Under the pieces are notes generated by a model. The model saw nothing but the letters and a program-made list of their open reading frames with translations, was not told the origin of the DNA and ran no database searches. Both the position numbers and the translations under genes were made by a program. Positions 1 to 11,270 of a stretch of 64,000 nt of DNA are shown piece after piece (within the stretch, counting starts at the first letter, position 1; each line of letters starts with the position of its first letter). Source of the DNA: Micrasema longulum (lineage: Eukaryota; Arthropoda; Insecta; Trichoptera; Brachycentridae); the NCBI GenBank assembly GCA_022494885.1, contig JAGVSM010002361.1:186001-250000 (forward strand). The letters are read 5' to 3'.

Positions 1-115
1 AGTTCACAAACATCAACATATTGGAGAAATATAAATGTTTATACATAGACAAAATGGTGAATGTTACAGTATCTAAGGTAGCTGCCTAAACTAGCTAATG
101 AAAGACAGTAAGAAT
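1..115 (-). mobile_element. Family Y MITE fragment at the window edge
   Basis: ACATCAACATATTGGAGAAA, ACAAAATGGTGAATGTTACA and AACTAGCTAATGAAAGACAG correspond to the middle of the family. It is cut by the window start. Confidence 0.5.
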
Positions 116-429
116 ATAGAAAAAAGCCCATGTTCAATTTCTGAGATGCTAGATGAAACTTGTGTGACATACGTTGTAAATCATTTTCTGATTCTGCCAC
201 GAATGGTTACGTATGGTATTCGTAGCATGTGATACTAATGACCTTATCTCCTTTAGTCCTAAATTTACTAATTCTTCCATTTTTAAAAGCGTTTTTATTG
301 ATGTATTTTATGCATATAATAATTGTTTTTTGGTTTGTACATTGTTGTGATACATTTAATTATAAAGATGTCAAACTTGCTATGATCCTTTGTTGTTTTG
401 GATACGTGCTTTTAAAAACAAAAAAATGT

Positions 430-645
430 ATTTGTGTCCTAAATTGAGTTATGAAAAGTCCTGGTTTAAATGCCAGCACAACTCACCTACGACAACTTGT
501 GACGTCATGGGTGGAGTAATTTTAAAATTACAAACTTTCAAAAAAATAATACTACGTACAAATATTTTGTTTAATTTTTGTCTTAGTTTGAAATAAATAA
601 TTTTTAAAAAAACAACATCAATACTAAACTTTCTCATTCTCAAAT
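430..645 (+). mobile_element. Family Z MITE, 3' half
   Basis: CTTGTGACGTCATGGGTGGA and AGTTTGAAATAAATAATTTT match the right half of the family, ending in CTAAACTTTCTCATTC. Confidence 0.55.
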
Positions 646-1170
646 CAAAACAGTCATTCTTCGTATATTCGTCTTTGTGATTTTAAGCCCAAGGATCCGT
701 CTTCTATCTCTGATCCATTAACTGAATAACGGAACAAAGACTAAAAGGACTCCATAAACAATTTAGTACAAACAAACAAAGACAATCAGTAAGCAATAAC
801 AATTAGCTTGGCGATGCAAGAAAGTGTTTTCCTGATGGGAATCACTTTCGGCGAAGCTTAAAGCTCAGATAACATCTGAATTTCAGTGCTGAAACAAAGT
901 GTCTAATTTGCCTTTCAGGGCACCTGAAGAAACGCCGTTATGAAATAATGAAACGACATTTCAAAATCATTACAGCTCACATTTTCTGTACTGAATACTC
1001 TATTAAGGAATCATTGCATAAGATTGTTTTTAAGTGAAAAAGCATCAGCCTTTTAAGAAGGTACTGAATTAATCCCTTAAAATATATTGTATTTTGTATA
1101 CACAAAATAAATTACTTTTAAATTTTCTGTGTTTTTATTTTTTATAATTTATTTAAATCCATTTTTTAGA
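646..1170. other. No recognisable feature
   Basis: AT-rich sequence with only a poly-T stretch near 1130-1145. I see no gene or repeat here. Confidence 0.6.
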
Positions 1171-1174
1171 AACG

Positions 1175-1545
1175 CTAAACTTAAAATGAGAAAGTTACTA
1201 GACTATTAAACAAAGCCAGCTTTTTTTAATTCATTTTTTTTTATCGTATTATCAGCAGTATGATTTTTTACAGTTTTGTCATTTTGACATTACTCCGCCA
1301 GTACATCACAAACTCTAGTCAGTGGGTTCTGCTGATTAGCAAGTTAGTTTTGAGAAACCAAAAATCTATCACAACATTCTATCATTGTTTGATTCGAAAA
1401 AACTTATGAAGTAGATAATTTTTGTAATTTTTTTCATACATTTTCTAAAAACTTCTTCATAAAACTAAATGCCCTAATTTTTAATGCGTTTAATTTTTTT
1501 ATACTGTCCAGTTTCTCGTAGCACTGAACTTATCCATGAATTATT
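1175..1545 (-). mobile_element. GACGTCA MITE (family Z), diverged copy
   Basis: GCTAAACTTAAAATGAGAAA at one end and GCACTGAACTTATCCATGAA at the other, with GACTATTAAACAAAGCC and TGCCCTAATTTTTAATGCG inside, all in the family order on the minus strand. Confidence 0.65.
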
Positions 1546-1550
1546 TATTT

Positions 1551-1935
1551 ATTTTAATGAGGAATTTCAGTCTCTTTTTTTTATCATTTGTTAATAAAAG
1601 ACTATTAAACAAAGCCGAAAAAAAAACTTTTTGTATATCGTACGAGTATCATCGATTTCTGAAATAACTCGTTTGACGTCAGAGGTTGTTCTTTATTAGT
1701 TCTTTCGATTGGATTGTTTGCGGTAAGCCAACCGGATATCTTTCACAGCTTCCATATCATATAAGTGACGTCGATCAAAGTGGTGCGTCTTTATTAAAAT
1801 ATTTTATATAATATTTTTCGTACATTTTCAAGAAAATTTGTCGTACAATTTAATGCACTAATTTTTATCGCAAGCAGGAATACATTTTTTGTATCCAATT
1901 TCCCGTGGGACTGAAGTTCTTCATTATTTTCATAC
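1551..1935 (-). mobile_element. Family Z MITE
   Basis: Ends AATGAGGAATTTCAG and GACTGAAGTTCTTCATT form a short terminal inverted repeat. Inside are GTTTGACGTCAGAGGTTGTT, GGTAAGCCAACCGGATATC and AGTGACGTCGATCAAAGTGG. It is the reverse orientation of the copy at 61205. Copies 1175 and 1551 lie side by side. Confidence 0.75.
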
Positions 1936-2375
1936 AAAAAAAAACAACTAAGTCTACAAAATTCGCATTTTGCATAAATAGGTATAATACATTTATAATT
2001 ACATCACATAAACATTTTTTTTTTTTCAAATACGTCATATAATTATTTTTTTTTGGATTCAGCCACTTTTTAACACGTTTTGGAGTATTCTTCCACATCA
2101 ATAAAAAATATATTAGTATGTAATATAATATATAAATAGTGAAATTTTAAAAAGAAATGAGAAAATTAAGTTTAAAAATGTGCTCGAAAAAAAAATGAAA
2201 AGATTTTCATTGCATATAATTATACTCGGACATATTCCTCAGCTTCCTCCTTGCTTTTTTTATATTTTAATGAAGAAAGGTTTTAAAAACAATGCTACTT
2301 TAAATTTCGTGGGGAAATATAAATTTTTAATCAAAAATAGTCCATGAAATACTGTCGAGTAAAATAATATTTTTT

Positions 2376-2786
2376 ACAAATTACAACAAGGATGGAAAAT
2401 ACCTTAAAGAAGGTAATATGGAACTGTTCGCATTTACAAGTCTTATGATCTGTCATTGGCTGGTTTATGTGGCCACTTTACACACTGTGTAACATTCACC
2501 ATTTTGCCTATATTTAAACTCTTCCATTTGTTGATTTTAGTGAAATTAAAGAGCTGTAAAGAGATTTATCTGACTGAACTATTTGACATACTTGGCAACG
2601 CCTGAAAACAATTTTCCAATTTCTAAACTTATTCATGGACCAGTTGGTTTTATTACAATATTTGTTATATACACAGTGTTTAAAGTGGCTACTTAAACCA
2701 GCCAGTAACAGGTAATAAGCCCTGTAAATGCCAACTTTTCCATATTCTCTCTTTTAAGGTATTCTCCATCCCTGTTGTAATTTGTC
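2376..2786 (+). mobile_element. Snapback MITE (family Y), complete
   Basis: The arms at 2376-2505 and 2665-2786 are inverted copies: ACAAATTACAACAAGGATGG and its complement at the end, AATACCTTAAAGAAGGTAAT, and the GGCTGG/CCAGCC and CCACTTTACACACTGTGTAA blocks. No coding capacity. The family occurs over a dozen times here. Confidence 0.8.
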
Positions 2787-2789
2787 AAT

Positions 2790-4535
2790 CTTTATGACTT
2801 TTCAGGGGGTGAAATCTAGTCTTTTGTTTACATACATTTGGACAATTTCAAATATTATAAAATGTTTTTTTCTATTTATTAGCAGCATAAAAAAATATTT
2901 ATTAATTTATAATTTGGAATTATCGCAAAAACGGTCCATTGTATTGGCCATGCCCCTAATACTTCACGATTCGTGTAAATTTTGAACTTTGTATGTGACC
3001 GATTTTTAAAAAAAAGTTATGTGTTATCATATTGATTTACTCCACAATATAAATTGATTTTGAAAAAGGGATTAATTTCTCTCAATCTATTTAATATATA
3101 TTTATCGGTATTCGCAGTATGGGATATTTCCCTATTATATATAAACGAATTACAAAAGAACTGTATAAGGCACGAAGTATATATTCTTACATACTTAATT
3201 AATTACGAAATTAAAATGATATGTATTGAAATTAAATATATTATTTATTTCGAGTTTATTATTCAGCCCCGCTCTATAAGTTTTTTATGTGTGATTTATT
3301 TGTTAAATATTGTCACTTCTTTCGTTAATTACTATTGCAATAATAAATATGGTGAATTGAAGCATATATTGCTCAAATTTGGGTGCATTGCTGAGAGAAA
3401 AAAACCACGAAGTCAACGCTTCAAATATATTTTTTATTGTTATAACGTTGTTATTTATTTTTCTTACCAAAAAATTAATCGAAAAAAATCACGATGCATG
3501 TGTTATTATTATTTTACACTGTAGGTTTTTTAGTCAAATTGTTTTAATTTTAGTCAAATAAATTTCAAATTTGCCTTTAATTTAATTAAGGTCGGCAAGA
3601 ATTCGCTCCAAAACAAACAAACCACCCAAAAGCTAGCTGTCAAACTCAAAAACGAATTTTTGTGCAATGCCGGCTACCAAAAAAAAAAGTTTTAAGGACA
3701 CCGGTTGTAAAAAATTAACAGGCCACTTTTTAATTTCGCTGATAACGGAAGTGTTATCGACTCGATGACAACTCAAGTAAAAATCCTAAAAAAGGCAATC
3801 GCGCGGGAATAAATCCTCAAAGCGTTATGGTTGGCGTCAAAATTCATGATGTTTCGTTATGCATTAAAACGCGAGCTAAATTAGTATTTACGAATAAATT
3901 TTGTAATTTAATATATTACAATAAAACACTTTGGTTTTACATCATTTTCACATCACTACTCCAACTTATGGTAACCCTTGTTTGGCCGCCTGATCAATTT
4001 TCCGGACATTATGAAGGCTTTTCCTACAAAGGTTAACCAAACACTTGGAAGGGTTTGGGAATATGAGACCCTATATTGACCGACCCTTTAGGTTCCTATT
4101 AATGTTCTTAGATGGAAAATCAATATTTTCTTCATCTTTGACCCTCTGAGACAAGCAAAGAAAATGCTGACAGGAATACTTCCGGTCGTAAAAACCAAAC
4201 TTGGGTAGTAAAAATAAAACACAATTTTCCGTACCACTCATAGACCTTAAGTAAAAACACAGCAACTCGCATTTTTCGAATCACGTATTTCATTATTTTT
4301 TTTGTAGTACAAATATAATTACTGGACATGAAAACTTTGAGTTTTCTGTAACCAAAATCTATAACCTACTTCCACTGTCTCATTCGCCCAAACCAATATT
4401 GAATCACCTACTCCACAAATGTTTAATTTGTGTTTTATTTTTGTTAATATATATTGCGTTTTACAATATGCAGAAATTAAATATAAACATATATACGTTA
4501 TGACTTTGTTTTATGAACCACTTTTTTATTGTCAC
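2790..4535. other. AT-rich, mostly featureless; weak SINE leader
   Basis: ORFs at 2782, 3054, 3379 and 3827 have composition typical of chance AT-rich frames. A SINE-leader-like CAAGTAAAAATCCTAAAAA is near 3773. Nothing else is supported. Confidence 0.5.
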
Positions 4536-4539
4536 AACC

Positions 4540-4735
4540 GACTAGTTTCTTGTTTTAGTGTGTAAAGTGGCCACTTAAACCAGCCAATGACAGATCATAA
4601 TCCCTGTAAATGCCTAGACTCCCATACTCCTTTCTCAATAATATTTTCCCTCTCTGTTGCAATATGTTTAAGTATGAATGAATCCCTAAAGAGGAAATCC
4701 CGCCAGTCTGCAAGCATTTGGATATACTCAAATAT
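4540..4735 (+). mobile_element. Family Y MITE right-arm fragment
   Basis: GTGTAAAGTGGCCACTTAAA, CCAGCCAATGACAGATCATA and CCTCTCTGTTGCAATATGTT mark the right half only. The left half is missing. Confidence 0.65.
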
Positions 4736-5369
4736 TGTTAAATTATAAGAATGCTAATATTCCTTTTCTATAAAAAAAATAAATTTTACTCTTAAAACTG
4801 AAAATGTAAAACAAAACATTTTAATTTCAGCATACTCTTTCCTGGGCTGATGTAGTCCGGTGATTGGATAATTTATATAATAATTATAAACTCTATATTT
4901 AATTGATTACAATCCACTTGTTAAAATTATATACTTTACGAATAATATTCTGAACGCCTAGTCCAAACCCTAATGTGATATTATTAGAATGCCGGTAATA
5001 TTTTTTTTATTTGCTCCAAAAACCGTTTTGTGAATTCAGTCGAAATTAATAAGCCCTCTGAAAAAGGTCAACAAAAACGTATTGTATTATGCAAATGTTT
5101 TGTCCGTAGAAACCATCCCAGTGGTCCAATTCACACGTATTGTTCAAACTCACACGACACGTTAAAATGAGAGTGCTTTGATATTTACTTTATTTTTTTA
5201 ACTATTGTTTTTTTTATTTATTTAGTGGCTACTGCCAGGCAAAACCCTCGGCAAATATAAATTTAGAGCGGATTATGTGGCCTTATTGTTGGTGCATTTA
5301 GCTGCCATGTATTATTTTTGTGTTTTTTTATTGTAAATTTTTTTAAATCATTATTTTGTTGCTGAAATT

Positions 5370-5830
5370 CCACTCGTCGATGCGTTTTGTAGCTGCAAGA
5401 CTTTTTGTGATGTTAGCTATCATATTATGTTAATGTTATCAACTATCAAATACGTTAGTTTAGCAAATGGGGTCTAGAATTTCAACCGTCCGTGCGCTCA
5501 GTAGCTGCAAGGCTTGTTGTCATCTAACTGCTATTTTTACAAATTAGTTTTTTATTTCATTTTTTTAAATATCATTTAAACTCTAAACTTCTTTGTCAAA
5601 TAAAAAAAATTAAAATAAAGATGTAAATAAGGGCTAGATTTTTTACTATCCATGTGCTCTGTAGCTGCAAGACGTGCTGTAATATAGATCCTAAATATCG
5701 TAATTGGAGACGAGGAACTAGAATCCCAACCGTCCATGCACTCTATAGCTGCAAGACGTGCTGATATATTTATTTATTGTAGAGCGCCTTTGAGGTGATT
5801 TTCACAAAAATAGCGCTATATAAATTATCC
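5370..5830 (+). repeat. Tandem short units followed by a LINE-like 3' tail
   Basis: Four spaced copies of a unit of the form CCGTCCATGCGCTCTGTAGC followed by TGCAAGACGTGCTG lie near 5375, 5488, 5648 and 5728. The stretch ends with GAGCGCCTTTGAGGTGATTT and AATAGCGCTATATAAAT, a tail resembling 3' ends of CR1/L2-type LINEs and SINEs that borrow them. Confidence 0.6.
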
Positions 5831-6128
5831 AAACATATTAAATATGTAAAATAGGATTTAAATTATTTACTGAAAATTTTTGATGAAATTCCATTGTAAT
5901 GATGTAATAACTTATATTTACAAATAAGTTACTAATTAAAAATACTTGGTACACTTCCACTTATTTGTTTGACCAATTAGCGCTTTCACCCTCTAATGGG
6001 CATCTTCAGACTAGTGAATATTATACAGCGTAAAGATAATTTATATAAAACTTAAAATTATCTTAAATGTAGGTACATTTAAAAATAAGTTGTTTGAGAT
6101 TACAGAAAGCAAATTTTCAATTGAAATT

Positions 6129-6281
6129 GGCCAGGAGGCCCAATTACAGTGGTGAATTACATCACAGAACACCCAAGCTTGAGAAAATTCACAATTAATT
6201 TTTGTGTTCTCACCGGGAATCGAACCCGGAACCTTCCGTCTGTGAGTCAAGTGTCTTGACCACTACACCACGAAGGCCGCC
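6129..6281 (-). mobile_element. SINE-A copy (tRNA-derived)
   Basis: Read on the minus strand it begins with a GGCCTTCGTGGTGTAGTGGT A box, continues with a GGTTCCGGGTTCGATTCCC B box and ends with a conserved tail GGGCCTCCTGGCC. These two boxes form the internal Pol III promoter of a tRNA-like head. Five other copies occur in the window. SINE-A inserts by borrowing a LINE machinery; the partner is unknown. Confidence 0.85.
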
Positions 6282-6299
6282 AATTTTATGACACCAAAC

Positions 6300-6860
6300 A
6301 ATTATACGCTAAAACAATACTCACTTATAGATTGAAAAACTACTCTTACTCAAATAAAAGACATAACCCCCACAATACATCACATACAAATAATATAATC
6401 ACTAGATCCTCAACACATAGACAACTTAAACAAATACAAACTAAAACCACTTTTGGACAAAGGGATTTTGAGTATTATTCAATTAAAATCTATAACCTAC
6501 TTCCACTATCTATCAAAACAATTAGTAACGAGAAAATGTTTAAAAAGGCTATAAAAAAATGGATATTGGAGCTACGAAGAAGTAAAATGGATTGTCTCAT
6601 TCGCCCATACCAATATTGAATCAACTGCTCCACAAGTGTATAGCTTATGTTAGGTTTTTGTTATTTTTATTGTGTGTTTTGTAATATAAATAATATAGAT
6701 GTGCATAAATACCTTGTTTTTAAAACTGTCTGAATATTTGTTAATTATCTTCGTTTTTTTAAGTTAGTCTTCTTTGTTTATTCTCAAACGTAATTTTTTT
6801 AAAGTATATTGTTAAGTGTCCTCGACACGGGAAATCCCAGTGAGGTCAAATTATTTTTAT
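6300..6860 (+). pseudogene. 3' end of a CR1/L2-like non-LTR retrotransposon
   Basis: The peptide contains TTFGQRDFEYYSIKIYNLLP, then LSIKTISNEKMFKKAIKKWI, then a stop at 6619. The pattern aromatic-x-x-K-x-YN-LP-x-x-IK followed by FK-x-x-(I/L)KKW is the usual C-terminus of CR1/L2/Rex-type reverse transcriptases. A 3' untranslated part follows, with GACACGGGAAATCCCAGTGA near 6826, also found next to related tails at 8150 and 33470. The ORF-calling start is not a real start; the frame extends upstream to about 6283. Confidence 0.6.
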
Positions 6861-6889
6861 TATTGATTATAGTTTGTAAGAAAAAATAA

Positions 6890-7040
6890 GTGAAGATGAA
6901 CGTGTCAAAAGTCTAAATATTGGCGTGCGTGCATGAAAAGATGTGTAAATAGTACAAAAAGCGAGGTCTGTATGCAAAAACGGAAGCATATGGCGTTCCA
7001 TTCTTTCTGCCTACCCTTACGGGGAAACGGCCTGACGATT
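6890..7040 (+). pseudogene. Relic of the C-terminus of a non-LTR element (family of 40009)
   Basis: It aligns to 40230-40371: GTCAAAAGTC, GCGTGCATGAAAAGATGTGT, GCGAGGTCTGTATGCAAAAA and CTGCCTACCCTTACGGGGAA. Stops and frameshifts are present. Confidence 0.6.
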
Positions 7041-7497
7041 TATTTATTTTTTAAAACATCAAATGGCATTTTTATTATTCGATTAATTTAAAGTCACTCT
7101 TAAGCCGGGGTTTCGTATCTGTAAAAATATGTTTGTATTTGTATTGCTTCTGGATTTGTATTGAAATATATACATAAATATAAGGCCAAGTCAGATATGT
7201 CCGTGTTGGCACACGCGTACATAAAGTTAAATATGTGTGTGTAATTTGTAAGCTATGTTTGTAAGGCTTTATATGTGTGTACGATCCTTCTTTATGTATA
7301 TAAATGTGTGGTTCTCTTACCTTTGTACCTGCGACATATTTCACAGGAGCTTTCAAGCGTTTCAAATGCACCCTTTTCCATTTATTATCCCGGACCATTA
7401 AACAGGCATATCAAATATTTAACTCATCCCTAATAAATAAAAAACTTTTGTTGGTTACTTTTTCGGTGTTTTATTTTAAAATTTAAAGGAACCATTT

Positions 7498-7640
7498 TTT
7501 GTTAGTCAGTGCGATTGCCTACTACGCAAAAAGTCTCGGGTTTGATTTTCAATATGGTTGACAGTTAATATTTATTTGAAATGATAGCCCCGGGACTGGA
7601 AAGCTTAAGACTGGCATGTAATAATCATAATACAAAAATA
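7498..7640 (+). mobile_element. Tail and head remnant of a tRNA-derived SINE (C-like)
   Basis: GTTAGTCAGTGCGATTGCCT and a B-box-like CTCGGGTTTGATTTTCAA are followed by GACTGGAAAGCTTAAGACTG, which resembles the SINE-C body. Confidence 0.45.
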
Positions 7641-7945
7641 ATCATAATACATTGATGTTAGAATACCAACGCAGTGACCTCTGCACCATTAAGTGAATGA
7701 ATGGAAATGATTATGATTCATTGTGTTTCTATATTTTGAAGCTACTATATGCATTTTATATTTTCATAATTATTACGACAGAACAAGGTGACAGCTTACA
7801 AAGTCAATTTCGTGGATTTGTAAACAATTGTCATTTTTAATTAATAGATAAAAATATATTATTTATGTCCTTAGCTTTAACTTTGTGGTCAAACATTTTA
7901 ATTTATCTTATTAAATATTATTATTTAATTACTTACCCACTTTTT

Positions 7946-7988
7946 ATGTCTACCGGTTTCGTGGTGTGCCCGTCTCTTCGTCATGACA
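7946..7988 (-). ncRNA. Decayed hammerhead motif
   Basis: The minus strand carries GUGUC, AUGACGA (C3 to A), A, GAGAC, CGAAAC, ACCGGU, A, GACAU. Stem I can still pair, but the second arm of stem II has been lost. The flanks match the family repeat. Confidence 0.5.
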
Positions 7989-8109
7989 CTTACTACACCA
8001 ATATGCAAATACTGAAATACGCTTTCAGTTTTACCCCATTTCCGCATTCTATATTACATTTTCAATCATTCTGCAACATATCGTCAAATGTTATTTTTAT
8101 TTGTTCGTT

Positions 8110-8440
8110 ATTTTAGAATTTATGAATCACTTTTAGCCTCGCTGGGGTGTGTCCCGTGTCGATGAAGACATTTTATACAATTTTGAAGCATGCCTTATTT
8201 TACATTTATAAATTATAATTTCAAACATAATAAAAACACATCAAACTCGCAAATAAAAAAAAATAAAAACCTCTTTCCACCTATTTGGCCCGATCCACTC
8301 ATCAATCCGTGCGCATCCCACCTCTATTATCCATTACTTAATGGCGATTTTATAGTGACAGAATTTACTGATTGTCCTCGTGGACAATGAAAGTAAGTTG
8401 TACACTTTAATGGAGAATTAGACCTTGTTTTATCTAATTA
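8110..8440 (-). pseudogene. 3' end of a CR1/L2-like non-LTR retrotransposon
   Basis: On the minus strand YKIAIK, one stop, WIIEVGCARIDEWIGPNR aligns with the C-terminus at 6530-6600 and with the copy at 33440. The 3' untranslated part includes ATCGACACGGGACACACCCC (minus strand). Confidence 0.6.
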
Positions 8441-8461
8441 TAGTGCATGTTTGGAGATGGT

Positions 8462-9245
8462 GGTTAATATGGTTCGCAAGAAACCTTTTTTTTAAATTTC
8501 AGATCGCTATTGTGCACAAAAGTTGTCAATGGTATCGACCTGAAAAAAACACTTATTATTTTTTTTTTCTTGCGGTCGCGCAATGCTATCGAAGTTAGCA
8601 AAAAAATTTTAAAAACCTTAATTTTTCATCATTTAAAAAAAAAAAATAATGGTTTGAATTGCGTTCCTACACCATGAATTAACTACTGAAAGTAAGTAAA
8701 ATCCATATATATTCACTTATTAAGCATTTGTTTTATATCTTCCAGTCGCGCAACATAGTACAAAATGAGAAAAATTAGTAGTGTTTGCAAATCTTTAAGT
8801 TTGACTGTTTAGTACATTTTAATCATACGATTTTTGGACATTTATTTTATTTTTTGCCCAACAACAGGCCAGGAGGCCTAGTTACAGTTGTGAATTACAT
8901 CACAGAACACCTAGGCTTGAGAAAAATTACATTTAATTTGTTGTGTTCTCACCGGGTATCGAACCCGGAACCTTCCGTGTATGAGTCAAGCATCTTGACC
9001 ACTACACCATGGAGGCCGCCATTGTATAGTTTAATTCTATTACAAAAATATATTTAAAATCCAAGCATATAAGATAAACTTTCATATTCAAGTGGAACTC
9101 GTTCGCGCAGCTTCTGGACAGAGAGGCGAGGCGGTTTCCGTTCAGATAATTTAGAAATATTCTAATAGTAAATAATTGGTAATTTTTTTGTTTCGATATT
9201 CAATTGTTGGTGCAGCTTTTTGCTTATTTTGTTTACAAAACGGCT
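8462..9245 (+). repeat. Left terminal inverted repeat of the transposon
   Basis: It pairs with 10646-11270 on the other strand over its whole length, apart from the inserted SINE-A and small indels. The outermost shared words are GTTA..TGGTTC. The inner end is marked by TTGTTTAYAAAACG. Confidence 0.8.
8867..9020 (-). mobile_element. SINE-A copy inside the left arm of the inverted-repeat transposon
   Basis: It has the same A and B boxes and GGCC-ending tail as the other SINE-A copies. The transposon arm resumes on both sides of it, which shows that the SINE arrived after the transposon. Confidence 0.85.
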
Positions 9246-9260
9246 TTTGTGTGAAATAGT

Positions 9261-10477
9261 TTGCAAAGTGATATAAATTCAGAAATGTATGGTTTTTACT
9301 TTGATGGAAAAGACAATCCATTGAAAATTGAAAAAACTGGCAGAAAACTCAGAGCCAGGCTCCACTTACATAGGACACACTTGTCTTTCTTCAAGCTCAG
9401 CAACCGACATAGTCAAAAACATCACGTCATTTATCAGAAAATGGATTTTTAGTTGACGAATTCCAAGTTGTTGGATGTAACGGTTATGTTATTAATACGG
9501 GCTTCAGAAATAGTGTAATTTGACAAATAGAGATACATGTAGGAAGACCTCTAAAATGGAGTATCTGTCTTCTTGATTACAACAAACTGCCATCCCGCTA
9601 CCTCTTTCAACACTTAGATGGAAACACAACAGGCCAAATAAGATATTCCAGGCCGATTAGAAAGGCCATACCTGATTGTGAAAGACCACCAGTTGTTGAT
9701 TTTAATCTTACTGATTGTGAGATTCCAAAAGTTGACAACCATATTGGGAACCGATTGCAAGGACCAATTGTACTTGCTTGAGATATCAGAAATCATCAAG
9801 TGAAGACAAAACTTTGTAGTACGTGATCCTGGCCTAATGTCGCATTCAAGATGGATTACTACTGCAAACCGAATATTGTGCTTCCACATCAGTGTGTCGA
9901 GCCTTTCTGAAAATTTGAAAGAGATTGTCATATTCATTCTCAAATGTTATATGCCTTTGTGATTTGCCATAAAAGTAAACCACAAATTTATAGATGGACC
10001 AAGACATGTTTCCAAAACTATTGAATCTACAAGGCTCTTACCAGAAGAGGTGCTTAAAGTTGTTGATCCCATTTTTCCGAAATCCCAAAAATTTACTTTT
10101 GGCTAAGGTAATTGATGAAAAAAACCATATCCAAGAGCTAGATTTTAGACGTATCATGAAGTTGAAGCAATCAATATCTGAAAGTGACTCCACCAGAATC
10201 TTCAAACCACCAAACCTGAACTTTGAAGCTAAAGACCATACCGAAATTATCAAATAGAACACCAGTACACAGAATCCTACTCCGCTGTTAACGTTGACTA
10301 ATGAAGATATAAAACAGTATGTGATCAATGACTTCAAGTCTGTTATGAGTATAAATGCTTTCCCATGCCATACACAGGCAGTTGAAAGATGCGTTAAGCT
10401 AGTGACTGAAGCTTCAAGTAATGTGAACACAGTTCCAGAGACGGCTATATTAGAAACACATTACTGTCACGCTTAGC
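9261..10477 (+). pseudogene. Broken transposon ORF, unassigned family
   Basis: Successive blocks read on the plus strand: EMYGFYFDGKDNPLKIEK, then VVGCNGYVINTGF, then RPLKWSICLLDYNKLPSRYL followed by FQHLDGNTTGQIRYSRP, then NPKNLLLAKVIDEKNH, and finally PCHTQAVERCVKLVTEASS. These are interrupted by several in-frame stops and at least one frameshift near 10070. The order GCDG-like, then W-x-x-CLL-x-x-N-x-LP, then FQ-x-LDG-x-TTG, then PCHTQAVER-x-VKLVTEAS is familiar from uncharacterised arthropod proteins. I cannot assign it to a named transposase superfamily from memory. It lies between long inverted repeats, so it is most simply the dead transposase-like gene of this element. Confidence 0.7.
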
Positions 10478-10645
10478 GATCCCAACTTTTTAACACAAAT
10501 ACGAATTTCGATGGTAATCGATAGATAAAGACTAGAAAGGAAACATGAAGAGAGAAAAAGCGAAATAAATTTGTACATATTGTAAATAAATGTAGGGTGT
10601 GGGTGAAACTCGAAGTGCAGCCACCTCTCCGTGGTGAGTTCTAGG

Positions 10646-11270
10646 TCGTTTTATAAACAAAATGAGCAAAGAGCTACACCAACAATTGAATATCGAAACA
10701 AAAATGACCAAATATTTTATATTGGAAAATTTCTAAATTATCTGAAAGGAAACCGCCTCGTCTCTCTGTCCAGGTAGGCTACTCTGCTGTTTTCGACGAA
10801 GCTGCGCGACTGAATTCCACTTGAATATTAAAGTTTATTTTATATGCTTGGATTTTAAATATTCTATTGTAATAGAATTAAACAATATCATCTTTAAAAG
10901 TCGTTTGATTAAAATGTACTAAACAGTCAAACTTTAAAATTTTGCATGAACTACTATTTTTTCTCATTTTGTACTATGTTGCGCGATCGGGAGATATGAA
11001 AAAAATGCATAATAAGTGCAAATATATTGATTTCACATACTTTTAATAGTTAATTCATGGGTTAGGAATGCAATTAAAACCATCTGGCCTACCTAAAAAA
11101 AAAAAATTAAGGTTTTTCAAATATTTTGCTACCTTTGATTGCATTGCGTGACCGGAAGAAAATTAATAAAAAAATATATTTAGTGCTTTTTTCACTTTTA
11201 TACCAATGGCAACTTTTGTGTACTATAGCAATCTGAAATATATTTTTAAAAAATTGAACCACTCTAACGG
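10646..11270 (-). repeat. Right terminal inverted repeat of the transposon
   Basis: This arm is uninterrupted, inverted and diverged relative to 8462-9245. It includes the TTGCGCGATCGGGAG and GCATTGCGTGACCGGAAG stretches, which correspond to the two GTCGCGCAA-like stretches of the left arm. Confidence 0.8.

Larger units (their letters stand above)
8462..11270 (+). mobile_element. Decayed DNA transposon with ~625 bp terminal inverted repeats
   Basis: The sequence 8462-9245 is repeated in inverted, diverged form at 10646-11270. Landmarks in both arms include TTTCAGATYGCTATWGT near the ends, the GTCGCGCAA/TTGCGCGAT region, AGTACATTTTAATCA, CGAGGCGGTTTCC and CAATTGTTGGTG. The left arm is 784 bp because a SINE-A copy (8867-9020) sits inside it; without the SINE both arms are about 625 bp. 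Between the arms lies a broken plus-strand coding region (9261-10477). I could not settle the last base of the inverted repeats or a target duplication. No other gene-like sequence lies inside. Confidence 0.85.

Noticed and set aside
3054..3524. 156-codon plus-strand ORF, the longest in the window
   Set aside because: Composition is dominated by Ile, Tyr, Lys, Asn and Leu as expected of AT-rich noncoding DNA. No domain, no repeat similarity and no splice context.
5370..5760. CRISPR-like regular repeats
   Set aside because: Units are diverged, spacing is irregular, and the genome is eukaryotic with introns and SINEs.
6181..6280. Possible tRNA gene (intact A and B boxes on the minus strand)
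   Set aside because: The same head is followed by a conserved non-tRNA tail in all six copies, so it is a tRNA-derived SINE, not a functional tRNA.
10038..10430. 130-codon minus-strand ORF in the inverted-repeat transposon
   Set aside because: Antisense shadow of the plus-strand transposon protein that carries the PCHTQAVER motif.
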